Source: Maribacter spongiicola
GTDB lineage: Bacteria; Bacteroidota; Bacteroidia; Flavobacteriales; Flavobacteriaceae
Direction: 5' to 3'
DNA length: 64,000 nt
NCBI RefSeq assembly: GCF_004364165.1
Contig: NZ_SOAY01000010.1
Coordinates: forward strand, 1,515,098-1,579,097
Below are positions 1 through 8,683 of the stretch, one piece after another. The position numbers were made by a program, and so were the translations under genes. The first letter of the stretch is position 1. The number at the start of each line of letters is the position of its first letter. The notes below the pieces were generated by a model, which had not been told where the DNA came from, searched no databases, and saw nothing but the letters and a program-made list of their open reading frames with translations.

Positions 1-513
1 GTCTGGGCTCGCGCCAACTACCGGCTCTGTAAATAATGGTACATCGCCCCATACTCTAACTGCTTGAAAATAAGCGTATGCTCTCATCGCTTGTGCTTCG
101 GCTAATAGGTCAGTATCAAACCCACTTATTTGAGGTAGGTTGGCTATTACTAAATTGGCCCTGTTAATAAGATCATAATAGTCGTCCCATCTCAATACTC
201 CTGCATTACCAGAGGTAACATCATTTGTTGTAAGCTCGATATTATTTGCACTTGCACCATCATTTCCATTAATATAACTATCACCACGAAATTCGCCCCA
301 ATAATAGTGTTTTAATCGAAAAGCTGGTTGCATGCCATCATACATGCCAATAACAGATGCTAAAGCATCGCTGTTATTTCTAAAAAAATTGTCTGGCGAG
401 ATTTCACTTATTGGACTTTCATCTACCAAGTCTTCACATGATGATATAGATATGGTACCCATTAAAATGGCTACACTACCTATTATATATTTATTTATTT
501 TCTTTAGTTCCAT
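1..513 (-). CDS. SusD-like outer-membrane lipoprotein (partial, N-terminal 171 residues)
   Basis: The reading frame starts at 513 and runs open to base 1, so the C-terminus lies outside the window. The first residues form a lipoprotein signal ending in S-I-S-S-C (Cys26), followed by the acidic ED residues common in surface-exposed Bacteroidota lipoproteins. The remaining sequence has the SusD/RagB N-terminal pattern: an ISPDNFF-like segment, then the helical YDLINRANLVIANL and AEAQAMRAYAYF stretches of the TPR-like domain. It lies 11 bp downstream of a SusC gene on the same strand and so forms its pair. SusD proteins cap the SusC channel and bind glycans at the cell surface. The substrate is inferred only from the neighbouring rhamnose and uronate genes. 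Confidence 0.93.
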   Translation of the reverse strand, partial: MELKKINKYIIGSVAILMGTISISSCEDLVDESPISEISPDNFFRNNSDALASVIGMYDGMQPAFRLKHYYWGEFRGDSYINGNDGASANNIELTTNDVTSGNAGVLRWDDYYDLINRANLVIANLPQISGFDTDLLAEAQAMRAYAYFQAVRVWGDVPLFTEPVVGASPD

Positions 514-524
514 TATAGTTTTTT

Positions 525-3500
525 TTAAAATTTAAGATTAAGGCCTAAAATTACTTCACGGTCATTTGGAAATCTTAAGTTATCCACTCCCGGTTCTAAC
601 GGATTGCCTCTTGTACCTAATTCAGGATTAAAGCCTGGGTAATTTGTCCATGTTAGTAAATTGTTTCCAGAAATATAAAAAGAACACTTTTTAACAAAAC
701 CAAAATTCTCTAAGGCACTTTTTGGTAGGTCATAACCTAGTCTGACAAATCGTAACTTTATAAAACTACCATCGGTTACAAAGAAACTATTAGGGCGATC
801 TCTATTTTGAGGTACTCTAGTCAACCTTGGGTATACAGTAATGTCGCCAGGGTTTGACCAAGCGCCAAGAATACGATCAGGACCTGGAGTTTCTCCTCCT
901 GAATTCAAATCATTTCTTGCTTCATCCCAACGTCTCCATGTTTCGTTGCCTAATGTGAAATCGAATAAAAAGCTTAGACTTATATCTTTATATTTAAAAT
1001 CATTTGAGAAACCACCGAAAGAGGTCGGTAAACCATTACCGATTGTTTGTCTGTCTTCATTAGTAATTACAAAATCACCATCGACATCGTCCCAAATGAT
1101 ATCACCACCTTCTGCAACACGACCATCATTTCTTATCTGATTGACATCACCAGTAAATTCTGATCCGTTTAATGTATAATTAACGAACTCACCAGCATTA
1201 TCAAAATTTGGTGTTAGTTGAACACCATCGTCGGTATAAGCGTTTGACTCGTTATATTGATAGACTCCTAAATTTTTGAATCCGTAGATATTACCAAGCG
1301 GTTGACCTTCTTCAATTAGGTAATCGCCAGATTGAAATGCCGTACCACCAAATAACTGGGTAACTTCATTTTCTTGAAAACTGATGTTGAAATTAGTGTT
1401 CCAACTAAAATTCTTAGATTGTAAAATACGACCGCCGACATTTATATCTATACCTTGGTTTCTTACACCACCGACATTTTGTCTAATTCCAGAGAAGCCA
1501 GATTCTTCAGGCAGTGGAACGTTTGCTAATAAATCTTCTGTATCTTTTCTCCAAATGTCAAAGTTTACGGTTAGTCTATTTTTAAACATACCTAAGTCAA
1601 AACCGAAGTTTGTGGCGATTGTACTTTCCCAACTTAATTCTGGGTTACCCAATCTTGTTGGCGATACACCACTTATACCATCATAAATAGCACCAGGAGA
1701 AAGAGCAGAGGTAAATTCATAATCACCAATTCTGTCATTACCTGTTTCACCGTAACTAGCTCTAAATAGAAGATTATTAACTTTACTTCCGATATTCTTG
1801 AAGAAAGGTTCGTTACTTAACCTCCAACCTATAGAACCTGATGGGAAATAACCAAATTCTTTATTGTCGCCAAATCTTGATGAACCATCTCGTCTTAATG
1901 TGGCACTAATAAGATATCGGTTATCGAAATCATAATTGAAACCACCGAAGAAAGAATACAGATTACTTCTAGTATTGAAAGTTTGACCTCCATTAATACC
2001 TAAACCATTAGGGTCGGCATTATTAAATGTTTGTACATCTTCTGATACGAATAAGGCGTTCGAAATCCCAAAATTTTCCTCTACTCTTTTAAGTATTTGC
2101 ATACCGGCAAAAGAAGAGACACTATGTTTTCCAAAATCTTTATTATAGTTTACAAAATTCTCTTGCTGTATATCGTAGTCTATTCTATCTCTAATACTAC
2201 CTAACGGATTTGTGTTGTTTGGGTTTAAGACCAATAATGGTTGAAAATCATTGTTTCGCCTTAATCTAAAATTTATACCTAATGTAGATTTAATAGAGAA
2301 TGATGGTGTAATCTTATATTGTATAGAGTTGAAACTTTGTGCTCGCCACGTTCTTAATTTTTGTTGTCTTAATTGTGCTTCTGCTAAAGGGTTCTGTCTA
2401 CCACCAAATTCAGGTGTAAAACTTCCGTCAGGTTCAAAAACAGGGTAATAGGCAATACGCTCTACCAATTGTTGAAAGACCTGATTTTCATTTAAACCGC
2501 TAAACTCTTCAAAAGATGCGTTAAAGCTTGTGCTCAACGTTAGTTTTTTATTAGGCATAAAGTCTAATTTAAAACGGCTATTGATTCTTTTAAATCTGCT
2601 ATTGACTACAATGCCTTCTTCATTTAGAAAACCATTGTTCCAATACGCTTTTAATTTATCACTACCTCCACTAACGGCAACGTTTACTTGATTACGTATA
2701 CCAGCTCTAGTGATCAAATCTTGAAGATCGAAAGAATTACGGTTTCTAAGACTCAAAGAATCTCTCTGCAGTCCTGTAGGGTTTTCACGTTGGGCTGCTG
2801 TTCGTCGCACGTCTTCATAAAACAAACGCTGCTTAGTATTTGCTACGGGTATGGCACCATTTAAGGTATTGATACCACTTACAACGTTAACGTCAATGCT
2901 GACATCGCCAGATTTTCCTGATTTTGTAGTAATCAATACAACCCCATTAGCACCTCTAGTACCGTATATTGCGGTTGTTGCACCATCTTTAAGTACCTCA
3001 AGAGAAGCAATATCATTGGGGTCAATATTGTCAATATTATCTAATTGCTGACCATCTACTACATATAAAGGTCCTGTACCGCCAGCACTAAAAGTAGAAG
3101 TACCACGTACTCTTATATCGAAGCCTGCTCCAGGTCCACCATTACTTGCTATCTGTACCCCGGCCAATCTACCTTGAACACCTTCAAAGGCATTGGTAGG
3201 TGTTACTGACGCAATTTTTTCTGATTTTACAGAAGTTAAAGCGCCTAAAACTTTTTCTCTAGATACTGTTGAGTAACCAATAACGACAACTTCGTCTAGG
3301 TTTTCTGTATCCTCTTCTAACGATACATTTATAGTAGAAGAATTAACCGTCACTTCTTTAGTGTTGAAGCCTATATAAGAGAAGATTAATATTTTAGATC
3401 CTGGTACAAGTTTTATCGAGTAATTACCATCAAAATCACTTGATAACCCGTTGTTTGTTCCTTTTTGTACTACGTTCACCCCTGGTAGAGGCTCTCCGTT

Positions 3501-3632
3501 AGTGTCAGTTACCGTTCCGGTTACAGCTTGTACTTGTGCGAATGATGACGTAATTGACAATAAGAATAATGCCATTGATGCCAAAACCGAGAAGGTAGCA
3601 ATACGCGAACGTTTGTTACACTTTTTTTTCAT
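525..3632 (-). CDS. SusC/RagA-type TonB-dependent transporter (SusCD pair 1)
   Basis: A 1035-residue protein with a Sec signal ending near SSFAQ (about residue 33). A carboxypeptidase-regulatory-like beta-sandwich follows (about 36-110, TGTVTDTNGEPLPGVNV), then a TonB-box-like DEVVVIGY. The plug domain carries the SusC signature LKDGATTAIYGTRGANGVVL, and a 22-strand-type barrel ends in the aromatic C-terminus NLKF. It imports oligosaccharides across the outer membrane with the SusD encoded 11 bp downstream. A copy of the shared regulatory element lies about 130 bp upstream (3765-3784). This predicts co-regulation with the rhamnose and uronate catabolic operons. Length and domain order are normal for the family. 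Confidence 0.96.
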   Translation of the reverse strand: MKKKCNKRSRIATFSVLASMALFLLSITSSFAQVQAVTGTVTDTNGEPLPGVNVVQKGTNNGLSSDFDGNYSIKLVPGSKILIFSYIGFNTKEVTVNSSTINVSLEEDTENLDEVVVIGYSTVSREKVLGALTSVKSEKIASVTPTNAFEGVQGRLAGVQIASNGGPGAGFDIRVRGTSTFSAGGTGPLYVVDGQQLDNIDNIDPNDIASLEVLKDGATTAIYGTRGANGVVLITTKSGKSGDVSIDVNVVSGINTLNGAIPVANTKQRLFYEDVRRTAAQRENPTGLQRDSLSLRNRNSFDLQDLITRAGIRNQVNVAVSGGSDKLKAYWNNGFLNEEGIVVNSRFKRINSRFKLDFMPNKKLTLSTSFNASFEEFSGLNENQVFQQLVERIAYYPVFEPDGSFTPEFGGRQNPLAEAQLRQQKLRTWRAQSFNSIQYKITPSFSIKSTLGINFRLRRNNDFQPLLVLNPNNTNPLGSIRDRIDYDIQQENFVNYNKDFGKHSVSSFAGMQILKRVEENFGISNALFVSEDVQTFNNADPNGLGINGGQTFNTRSNLYSFFGGFNYDFDNRYLISATLRRDGSSRFGDNKEFGYFPSGSIGWRLSNEPFFKNIGSKVNNLLFRASYGETGNDRIGDYEFTSALSPGAIYDGISGVSPTRLGNPELSWESTIATNFGFDLGMFKNRLTVNFDIWRKDTEDLLANVPLPEESGFSGIRQNVGGVRNQGIDINVGGRILQSKNFSWNTNFNISFQENEVTQLFGGTAFQSGDYLIEEGQPLGNIYGFKNLGVYQYNESNAYTDDGVQLTPNFDNAGEFVNYTLNGSEFTGDVNQIRNDGRVAEGGDIIWDDVDGDFVITNEDRQTIGNGLPTSFGGFSNDFKYKDISLSFLFDFTLGNETWRRWDEARNDLNSGGETPGPDRILGAWSNPGDITVYPRLTRVPQNRDRPNSFFVTDGSFIKLRFVRLGYDLPKSALENFGFVKKCSFYISGNNLLTWTNYPGFNPELGTRGNPLEPGVDNLRFPNDREVILGLNLKF

Positions 3633-3737
3633 TTCAAATTGAGTTTTGTTAAAATTAAATGTTGAATTAATCTTAGTTGCAAGACGAATTTTTGTTAATT
3701 AATTAAAATAATCCATCATTAATTATAAGATTCTTAA

Positions 3738-3784
3738 CAATTATATTAACAGGAAATTAGGAAGGCATCCTGTACTGTACTGTA
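3738..3784 (-). promoter_or_regulatory. SusCD-1 promoter with shared regulatory element (site A)
   Basis: Read on the gene strand, the element TACAGTACAGTACAGGATGC occupies 3784-3765. A 19-bp spacer follows, then TATAATTG at 3745-3738, a variant of the Bacteroidota -7 box TAnnTTTG. This site has three tandem CTGTA units on the plus strand. The same arrangement occurs at six other promoters in the window. Confidence 0.75.
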
Positions 3785-3862
3785 GGGATATTTTGAGTGT
3801 AATAATTTTTAAATTTTTAAATAATATCCAATATTTTGAAAATCAACGGTTTATGTAAAATT

Positions 3863-3895
3863 AAAAAGCTGAGTATAGAATATACCCAGCTTTTT
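3863..3895 (-). terminator. Intrinsic terminator downstream of the GntR-type regulator
   Basis: An inverted repeat, AAAAAGCTGAGTATA against TATACCCAGCTTTTT, with a 3-base GAA loop and one mismatched or wobble pair. It is flanked by A and T runs. It lies between the regulator's stop at 3985 and the SusC promoter, so it probably ends the regulator transcript. Confidence 0.7.
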
Positions 3896-3984
3896 AAAAT
3901 TTAACTATTTAAAAAAAACCTTGCTAGTTTACAGAAAGAATATGATGTAAATAGTTCATATTAAGGTTTGATTAATAATTTAGC

Positions 3985-5031
3985 TTATACTGAATGACGG
4001 TCTATGAAATTAAAATCATTTTTAATTTCTACCCTTTTGTTATCGACAATCATTTTAGCCGCTTCTTCACCCATTTTTTTGAAATCTGTACTAATAACAG
4101 TAATACCTAGTAATTCTTTTAATGGAGTATCATTGTACGATATAATACCGATATCTTCCCCTAATTTATAATGTCTATCTCTGCTCTGTTTTACTAAGTT
4201 TACTAAGTCAGATTCTTCTATAATGATATATAAATCACCTAATTGCAATTCCATGCTATCGTAGATTTCATCTAATATTTCATAATCCATATCATGTTGA
4301 ATGCAAAATCTCTTAAAACCAGTTACAATTCCTTTAGGGTAAGGATAAACACCTTTACTTGGATATACTAAAATAACTTTTTTATATTTTGATAATTTTT
4401 CTAAACCTGCTGTTAATGCATTATAGATATCCTCTGTAAAGTCTTGATATATACGTCCTGCTTCTTTAGATAAGCTTTTCAGATTACGATCCATTATAAT
4501 CAACTTTCCATTAGGTATAGAGTGTATTGCTTTTAGTATATCATCTGTACAACCCATATGTTGAAGGTTTTCATTTTTAAAATGTGGCATGATTACAAAA
4601 TAATCATATAAATTTTTTTTATGTTCGATGATATTGCTAAATACTAATGGCTCGCAATGATAAATGTCTAAATCCACCTTTGCATTTGCACCTAAGCTAT
4701 TGACAAACGAGTTGAATATTCTCATTTTATAGGTACTTAGTTTATTGATGAGGAATAGGACTTTCACTTTAATCGTTAGATCAGTTTTAGAAATGTAATA
4801 ACCCTTACCTTTTACTGAAATAATTATGTTCTGTTCTTTTAGCATACCGTATGCTTTTTCTACAGTATCTCTTGATAATAGATATTCTTCGCTTACTTCA
4901 TTAATTGATGGTATTTTTTCTCCTATTCCCAAATTACCTTTATGTATGCTATTTATAATAGAATCCATAACTTGTTTATACTTGGGTATTCTAGATTCAG
5001 TGTCTACATAAATATATTCAAGTCTTTTCAA
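3985..5031 (-). CDS. GntR-family transcriptional regulator with LacI-like sensor domain
   Basis: A 348-residue protein. Residues about 13-77 form a GntR winged helix (YKQVMDSIINSIHKGNLGIG, then IPSINEVSEEYLLSRDTVEKAY). Residues about 88-345 resemble a periplasmic-binding-protein/LacI-type effector domain (segments such as LIIMDRNL, VILVYPSKGVYPYPKGIVTGF and EDIGIISYNDTPLKELLGITVI). The same architecture is known for Bacillus AraR and Bacteroides FucR, which sense pentose- or deoxyhexose-derived signals. The gene is divergent from the rhamnose operon, with a shared element in between. It is the most plausible reader of the seven shared elements in this window and may sense rhamnose or a pathway intermediate. 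Both of those points are inference. Whether it represses or activates cannot be read from sequence. Confidence 0.88.
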   Translation of the reverse strand: MKRLEYIYVDTESRIPKYKQVMDSIINSIHKGNLGIGEKIPSINEVSEEYLLSRDTVEKAYGMLKEQNIIISVKGKGYYISKTDLTIKVKVLFLINKLSTYKMRIFNSFVNSLGANAKVDLDIYHCEPLVFSNIIEHKKNLYDYFVIMPHFKNENLQHMGCTDDILKAIHSIPNGKLIIMDRNLKSLSKEAGRIYQDFTEDIYNALTAGLEKLSKYKKVILVYPSKGVYPYPKGIVTGFKRFCIQHDMDYEILDEIYDSMELQLGDLYIIIEESDLVNLVKQSRDRHYKLGEDIGIISYNDTPLKELLGITVISTDFKKMGEEAAKMIVDNKRVEIKNDFNFIDRHSV

Positions 5032-5090
5032 GCTATTTGTTTTTAGTTTAATACTACTGAGTTGTATTCGAAAATATTCTTATAAAAACT

Positions 5091-5098
5091 CAAACTTA
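5091..5098 (-). promoter_or_regulatory. Candidate -7 box of the GntR-type regulator gene
   Basis: On the minus strand this reads TAAGTTTG, a perfect match to the Bacteroidota -7 consensus TAnnTTTG, 60 bp upstream of the regulator's ATG. I see no convincing -33 TTTG. The shared element at 5142-5161 lies about 43 bp further upstream and could also affect this promoter. Confidence 0.45.
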
Positions 5099-5141
5099 TG
5101 TATTTCTAATTTCTTTTTGATTTAATTTAAGAAAATTAACT

Positions 5142-5188
5142 TACAGTATAGTACAGGATGCTTTGTTTTTATTCATATCCTACTTTCG
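5142..5188 (+). promoter_or_regulatory. Rhamnose operon promoter with shared regulatory element (site B)
   Basis: TACAGTATAGTACAGGATGC at 5142-5161, a 19-bp spacer, then TACTTTCG at 5181-5188 as the -7 box. Transcription would start near 5194. That is downstream of the in-frame TTG at 5189 and about 25 bp before the ATG at 5219. This promoter geometry is the main reason for choosing the ATG as start of the first gene. Confidence 0.8.
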
Positions 5189-5218
5189 TTGACAACCATA
5201 ATTAAAAACAACACATTA

Positions 5219-7318
5219 ATGCAGGTCAAGACATATAAACACGTAGATTATCTTTGGGACGAAGCAAAAGCGTCTAAATTAGGAGACAACCAAGTAGAAT
5301 TGTTTCTATATAGGTCTAATATATTAGGAGCAGACCTTCGCATAACTAATTTCGGTGGTGGTAATACAAGTTGTAAAACCATTGAGAAAGATCCTCTAAC
5401 CAATGATGAGGTAGAAGTTATGTGGATAAAAGGTTCTGGAGGTGATATTGGTACACTTACCAAGGCAGGTATCGCTGGGCTTTATACAGAACGTCTTAGA
5501 AATTTAAAAAATGTTTATGGAGGTCTTGAAGATGAAGATCGTATGGTTGGTTTGTTCAATCATTGTATTTATGATTTAGATAGTAAAGCACCTTCTATAG
5601 ATACACCATTACATGGTTTACTACCATTTAAACATATTGATCATTTACACCCAGATGCTTTAATAGCAGTTGCTGCGGCAAAAGATAGTGAGAAAGTAAC
5701 CAAAGAAATTTGGGGAGATACAATGGGCTGGGTTCCTTGGCAACGACCAGGTTTTGACTTAGGTCTACAATTAGAAAAATGTTTAAACGATAACCCAGGT
5801 ATTCGTGGCATTGTTTTAGGTAGTCATGGTTTGTTTACATGGGGCGATACCTCTTATGAATGTTATTTAAATAGTTTGGAGGTTATAGAAATGGCTTCTG
5901 AATTTATTGAAAATAAAATTACTGAAAACGGGAGTGTTTTTGGAGGCCAGAAAATTGAAAGTCTTGAAGCGGATCAGCGAAAAGATAAGGCGGCAAAACT
6001 AATGCCTTTATTAAGAGGCCTTTGTTCTTCTGAAAATCAAATGATCGGGCATTTTACAGATACTGATGTGGTTTTGGAGTATATTAATAGTAATGATTTA
6101 GAAAGATTAGCGCCAATGGGCACTTCTTGTCCTGATCATTTCTTAAGAACAAAAATACAACCGTTAGTACTTACTTTAGGTACTGCTGAGGATCTTTCAG
6201 ATAGCTCAAAAGTTTTAGAGAAATTAACACCTGCATTCGAAGAATATAGAAAGGGATACGCATCTTATTATGAAAATTGTAAGCATGATAACAGCCCTGG
6301 AATGAGAGATCCTAACCCTGTCATAATAATATATCCAGGGGTAGGTATGTTCAGTTTCGCAAAAAATAAACAAACCACTAGAGTAGCAAGTGAGTTTTAT
6401 ATCAATGCTATTAATGTAATGAGGGGCGCTGAAGCTATATCCGCATATACTTCATTACCTAGACAAGAAGCTTTTGATATTGAGTATTGGCTTTTAGAAG
6501 AAGCTAAATTGCAACGTATGCCAAAGGAACAACCTTTGTCAAGAAAAGTAGCTTTGGTAACTGGTGCCGGTGGTGGTATTGGCAAGGCTATAGCAGATAA
6601 ACTTGCAGCAGAAGGTGCTAACGTAATCCTTACTGATATTGTAGAAGATAGATTAGTAGAGGGTATGGCAACATACAAAAGAGATGTAGCTAGTTATGCC
6701 GTTTGCGATGTTACCAATACCGAATCTATTGCTAATGCGTTCAAAAAAGCATGTTTAGAATTCGGTGGGGTAGATATCATAGTTCATAGTGCTGGTTTGG
6801 CAATTTCGAAGCCTCTGGAAGAAACTACTGATAAAGACTGGGAATTATTGCAGAACGTTCTTGTTAAAGGTCAATTTGATCTAGCAAAACAAGGAGTTGC
6901 CGTTATGAGAGATCAAGGTTTAGGTGGAAACTTTATTAGCATCGCGAGCAAAAACGGATTAGTTTCCGGTCCTAACAACGTGGCTTACGGTACCTCCAAA
7001 GCAGCGCAACAACATATGAGCCGTTTATTGGCAGCCGAACTTGGTAAAGATAAAATTAGAGTGAATGTTGTAAACCCTGATGGAGTGATAGTGGGTAGTA
7101 AAATATGGGAAGGAGACTGGGCAGAAGGTCGTGCTAAAGCTTATGGTATAACTGTAGATGAGTTGCCGGCACATTACGCCAAAAGAAATTTATTAAATGA
7201 AATTATATACCCTGAGGACATTGCTAACGGTGTTTTTGCATGCGTAGGAATTTTGGATAAATCAACTGGTAATATTATCAATGTTGATGGCGGTATGGCC
7301 AACGCATTTGTAAGGTAG
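5219..7318 (+). CDS. rhaDE: Bifunctional rhamnulose-1-phosphate aldolase / L-lactaldehyde dehydrogenase
   Basis: About 699 residues. The N-terminal two thirds is a class II aldolase/adducin domain with the histidine-rich HIDHLHPDALIA segment and GSHGLFTWG. The C-terminal third is a short-chain dehydrogenase with TGAGGGIG (about 448-455) and the catalytic YGTSK (Tyr about 590). This fusion is the known RhaD/RhaE (YuxG-like) protein: it splits L-rhamnulose-1-phosphate into DHAP and L-lactaldehyde and oxidises the latter to L-lactate. The frame can be extended to a TTG at 5189, but that codon overlaps the predicted -7 box, so the ATG at 5219 is preferred. It is the first gene of a five-gene operon. 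A hairpin separates it from the isomerase. Confidence 0.95.
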   Translation: MQVKTYKHVDYLWDEAKASKLGDNQVELFLYRSNILGADLRITNFGGGNTSCKTIEKDPLTNDEVEVMWIKGSGGDIGTLTKAGIAGLYTERLRNLKNVYGGLEDEDRMVGLFNHCIYDLDSKAPSIDTPLHGLLPFKHIDHLHPDALIAVAAAKDSEKVTKEIWGDTMGWVPWQRPGFDLGLQLEKCLNDNPGIRGIVLGSHGLFTWGDTSYECYLNSLEVIEMASEFIENKITENGSVFGGQKIESLEADQRKDKAAKLMPLLRGLCSSENQMIGHFTDTDVVLEYINSNDLERLAPMGTSCPDHFLRTKIQPLVLTLGTAEDLSDSSKVLEKLTPAFEEYRKGYASYYENCKHDNSPGMRDPNPVIIIYPGVGMFSFAKNKQTTRVASEFYINAINVMRGAEAISAYTSLPRQEAFDIEYWLLEEAKLQRMPKEQPLSRKVALVTGAGGGIGKAIADKLAAEGANVILTDIVEDRLVEGMATYKRDVASYAVCDVTNTESIANAFKKACLEFGGVDIIVHSAGLAISKPLEETTDKDWELLQNVLVKGQFDLAKQGVAVMRDQGLGGNFISIASKNGLVSGPNNVAYGTSKAAQQHMSRLLAAELGKDKIRVNVVNPDGVIVGSKIWEGDWAEGRAKAYGITVDELPAHYAKRNLLNEIIYPEDIANGVFACVGILDKSTGNIINVDGGMANAFVR

Positions 7319-7337
7319 TTGTTTGTAGTTTTTTTAA

Positions 7338-7375
7338 AAGCTTTTATAGGTGAAAATCTATAGAAGCTTATTTTT
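7338..7375 (+). terminator. Hairpin in the rhaDE-rhaI gap (attenuator or processing site)
   Basis: AAGCTTTTATAG (7338-7349) pairs with CTATAGAAGCTT (7358-7369), with one wobble pair and an 8-base loop, and is followed by ATTTTT. It resembles an intrinsic terminator but lies inside the operon, 19 bp before the next start. It may be a partial terminator or an mRNA stabiliser that sets the ratio of the first protein to the rest. Confidence 0.55.
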
Positions 7376-7393
7376 AATGGGAAATTAGTACTT

Positions 7394-8674
7394 ATGAGAG
7401 TAGACGAGAATCAATTAGAAGGAATAAATAAAGAACATCTGTCCTTACATGATGATACATATAATTTTTTAGGCAATATGTTGTCTAAGCAAGGAAAAGA
7501 TGTGGATGGAATATTAAAGAAACTTGCAGACTTTCAAGTGGCTATTCCTAGTTGGGCATTAGGTGCAGGTGGTACCAGATTTGGTCGCTTTGGTTTTCAA
7601 GGAGAGCCTAGCACGTTAGAACAAAAAATAGATGATGTAGGTATATTACACAAATTAACACAGACCGCCGGGGCTATTTCTTTACACATTCCTTGGGATG
7701 TGCCAAGTGATTATAAGGCAATAAAGGAAGTAGCGGCTTCTCATGATATCATATTCGATGCTGTTAACTCCAATACCTTTCAAGATCAAAAAAATGCTAA
7801 AGAGAGCTATAAGTTTGGATCATTGTCCAATATTAACAAGGCGTCTAGAGACCAAGCTATTGCACACAATATAGATGTAATCAATATAGGTGATAAATTA
7901 GGTTCAAAGAGCTTGACCATTTGGTTGGCGGATGGTTCTAATTTTCCTGGTCAGAGTAATTTTCAACATGTACTTCAAAATACAGAAGATAGTGTTAAAG
8001 AAATATACAAGGCACTACCGGAAGACTGGAAAATGTTTATTGAATATAAACCTTATGAACCAAATTTTTACAGTACTGTAATTCAAGATTGGGGAACTTC
8101 TTTTATGTTGGCCAATGCATGCGGAGACAAAGCATACAGTTTGGTAGACCTTGGTCATCACTTGCCCAATACCAATATAGAGCAGATCGTATCAACTTTA
8201 ATGATGAAGGGTAAATTAGGTGGTTTTCATTTTAACGATAGTAAATATGGTGATGATGATGTTACTGTTGGTAGCATTAAGCCTTATTCATTGTTCTTGA
8301 TTTTTAATTCTTTGGTATATGGTATGGAAAATAATCCTCAAAATCCGTATCCAGCTTGGATGATTGATGCCAGTCATAATATAAAAGATCCTTTAGAAGA
8401 TTTAATACAATCTTTAGAGGCAATTCAAGAAGCATATGCAAAAGCATTGCTGATCGATCAAGATCAGTTGGCAGCAGCTCAAAAGGATAATGATGTTGTT
8501 AAATGTCAAGAAATACTTCAAAATGCTTACCGTACAGATGTTAGACCGTTGATTGAAAAAGCAAGAATCTCTAGAGGAGGAGCAATAAACCCTATAGAAA
8601 CCTATCGTGCCTTAAAAGTTAGACAGGGTTTAATAAAAGAAAGAGGAATAAACTCGGTAGCATCGGGATTATAG
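7394..8674 (+). CDS. rhaI: L-rhamnose isomerase (Pseudomonas stutzeri RhaI type)
   Basis: A 426-residue TIM-barrel isomerase converting L-rhamnose to L-rhamnulose. Metal ligands can be placed by a constant two-residue offset from the P. stutzeri enzyme: Glu217 (FIEYKP), Asp252 (SLVDLGHH), His279 (GGFHFND), Asp287 and Asp289 (KYGDDD), and Asp325 (WMIDASHN). The N-terminal GAGGTRFGRF is also typical. The short flexible N-terminus before residue 25 fits this family rather than the longer E. coli RhaA. It lies between the aldolase fusion and the kinase, with 9 bp to the next gene. The symbol rhaA is used by some annotators for the same activity. Confidence 0.95.
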   Translation: MRVDENQLEGINKEHLSLHDDTYNFLGNMLSKQGKDVDGILKKLADFQVAIPSWALGAGGTRFGRFGFQGEPSTLEQKIDDVGILHKLTQTAGAISLHIPWDVPSDYKAIKEVAASHDIIFDAVNSNTFQDQKNAKESYKFGSLSNINKASRDQAIAHNIDVINIGDKLGSKSLTIWLADGSNFPGQSNFQHVLQNTEDSVKEIYKALPEDWKMFIEYKPYEPNFYSTVIQDWGTSFMLANACGDKAYSLVDLGHHLPNTNIEQIVSTLMMKGKLGGFHFNDSKYGDDDVTVGSIKPYSLFLIFNSLVYGMENNPQNPYPAWMIDASHNIKDPLEDLIQSLEAIQEAYAKALLIDQDQLAAAQKDNDVVKCQEILQNAYRTDVRPLIEKARISRGGAINPIETYRALKVRQGLIKERGINSVASGL

Positions 8675-8683
8675 CTGAAGATT

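Larger units (their letters stand above)
3633..3984. other. Intergenic region between SusC-1 and the GntR regulator
   Basis: This 352-bp gap holds the SusC-1 promoter with its shared element (3738-3784) and the regulator's probable terminator (3863-3895). The SusC transcript would have a leader of roughly 100 bases (3633 to about 3732). No coding frame or RNA gene is apparent. Confidence 0.7.

Noticed and set aside
3765-3784. CTGTA triple repeat as a simple-sequence microsatellite
   Set aside because: It coincides with the shared promoter element at the same position as in six other promoters, so a regulatory site explains it better.
5189-5218. In-frame TTG start extending the aldolase fusion by ten residues
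   Set aside because: The TTG overlaps the proposed -7 box and precedes the predicted transcript start, and the extra residues are not conserved-looking. The ATG at 5219 fits better.
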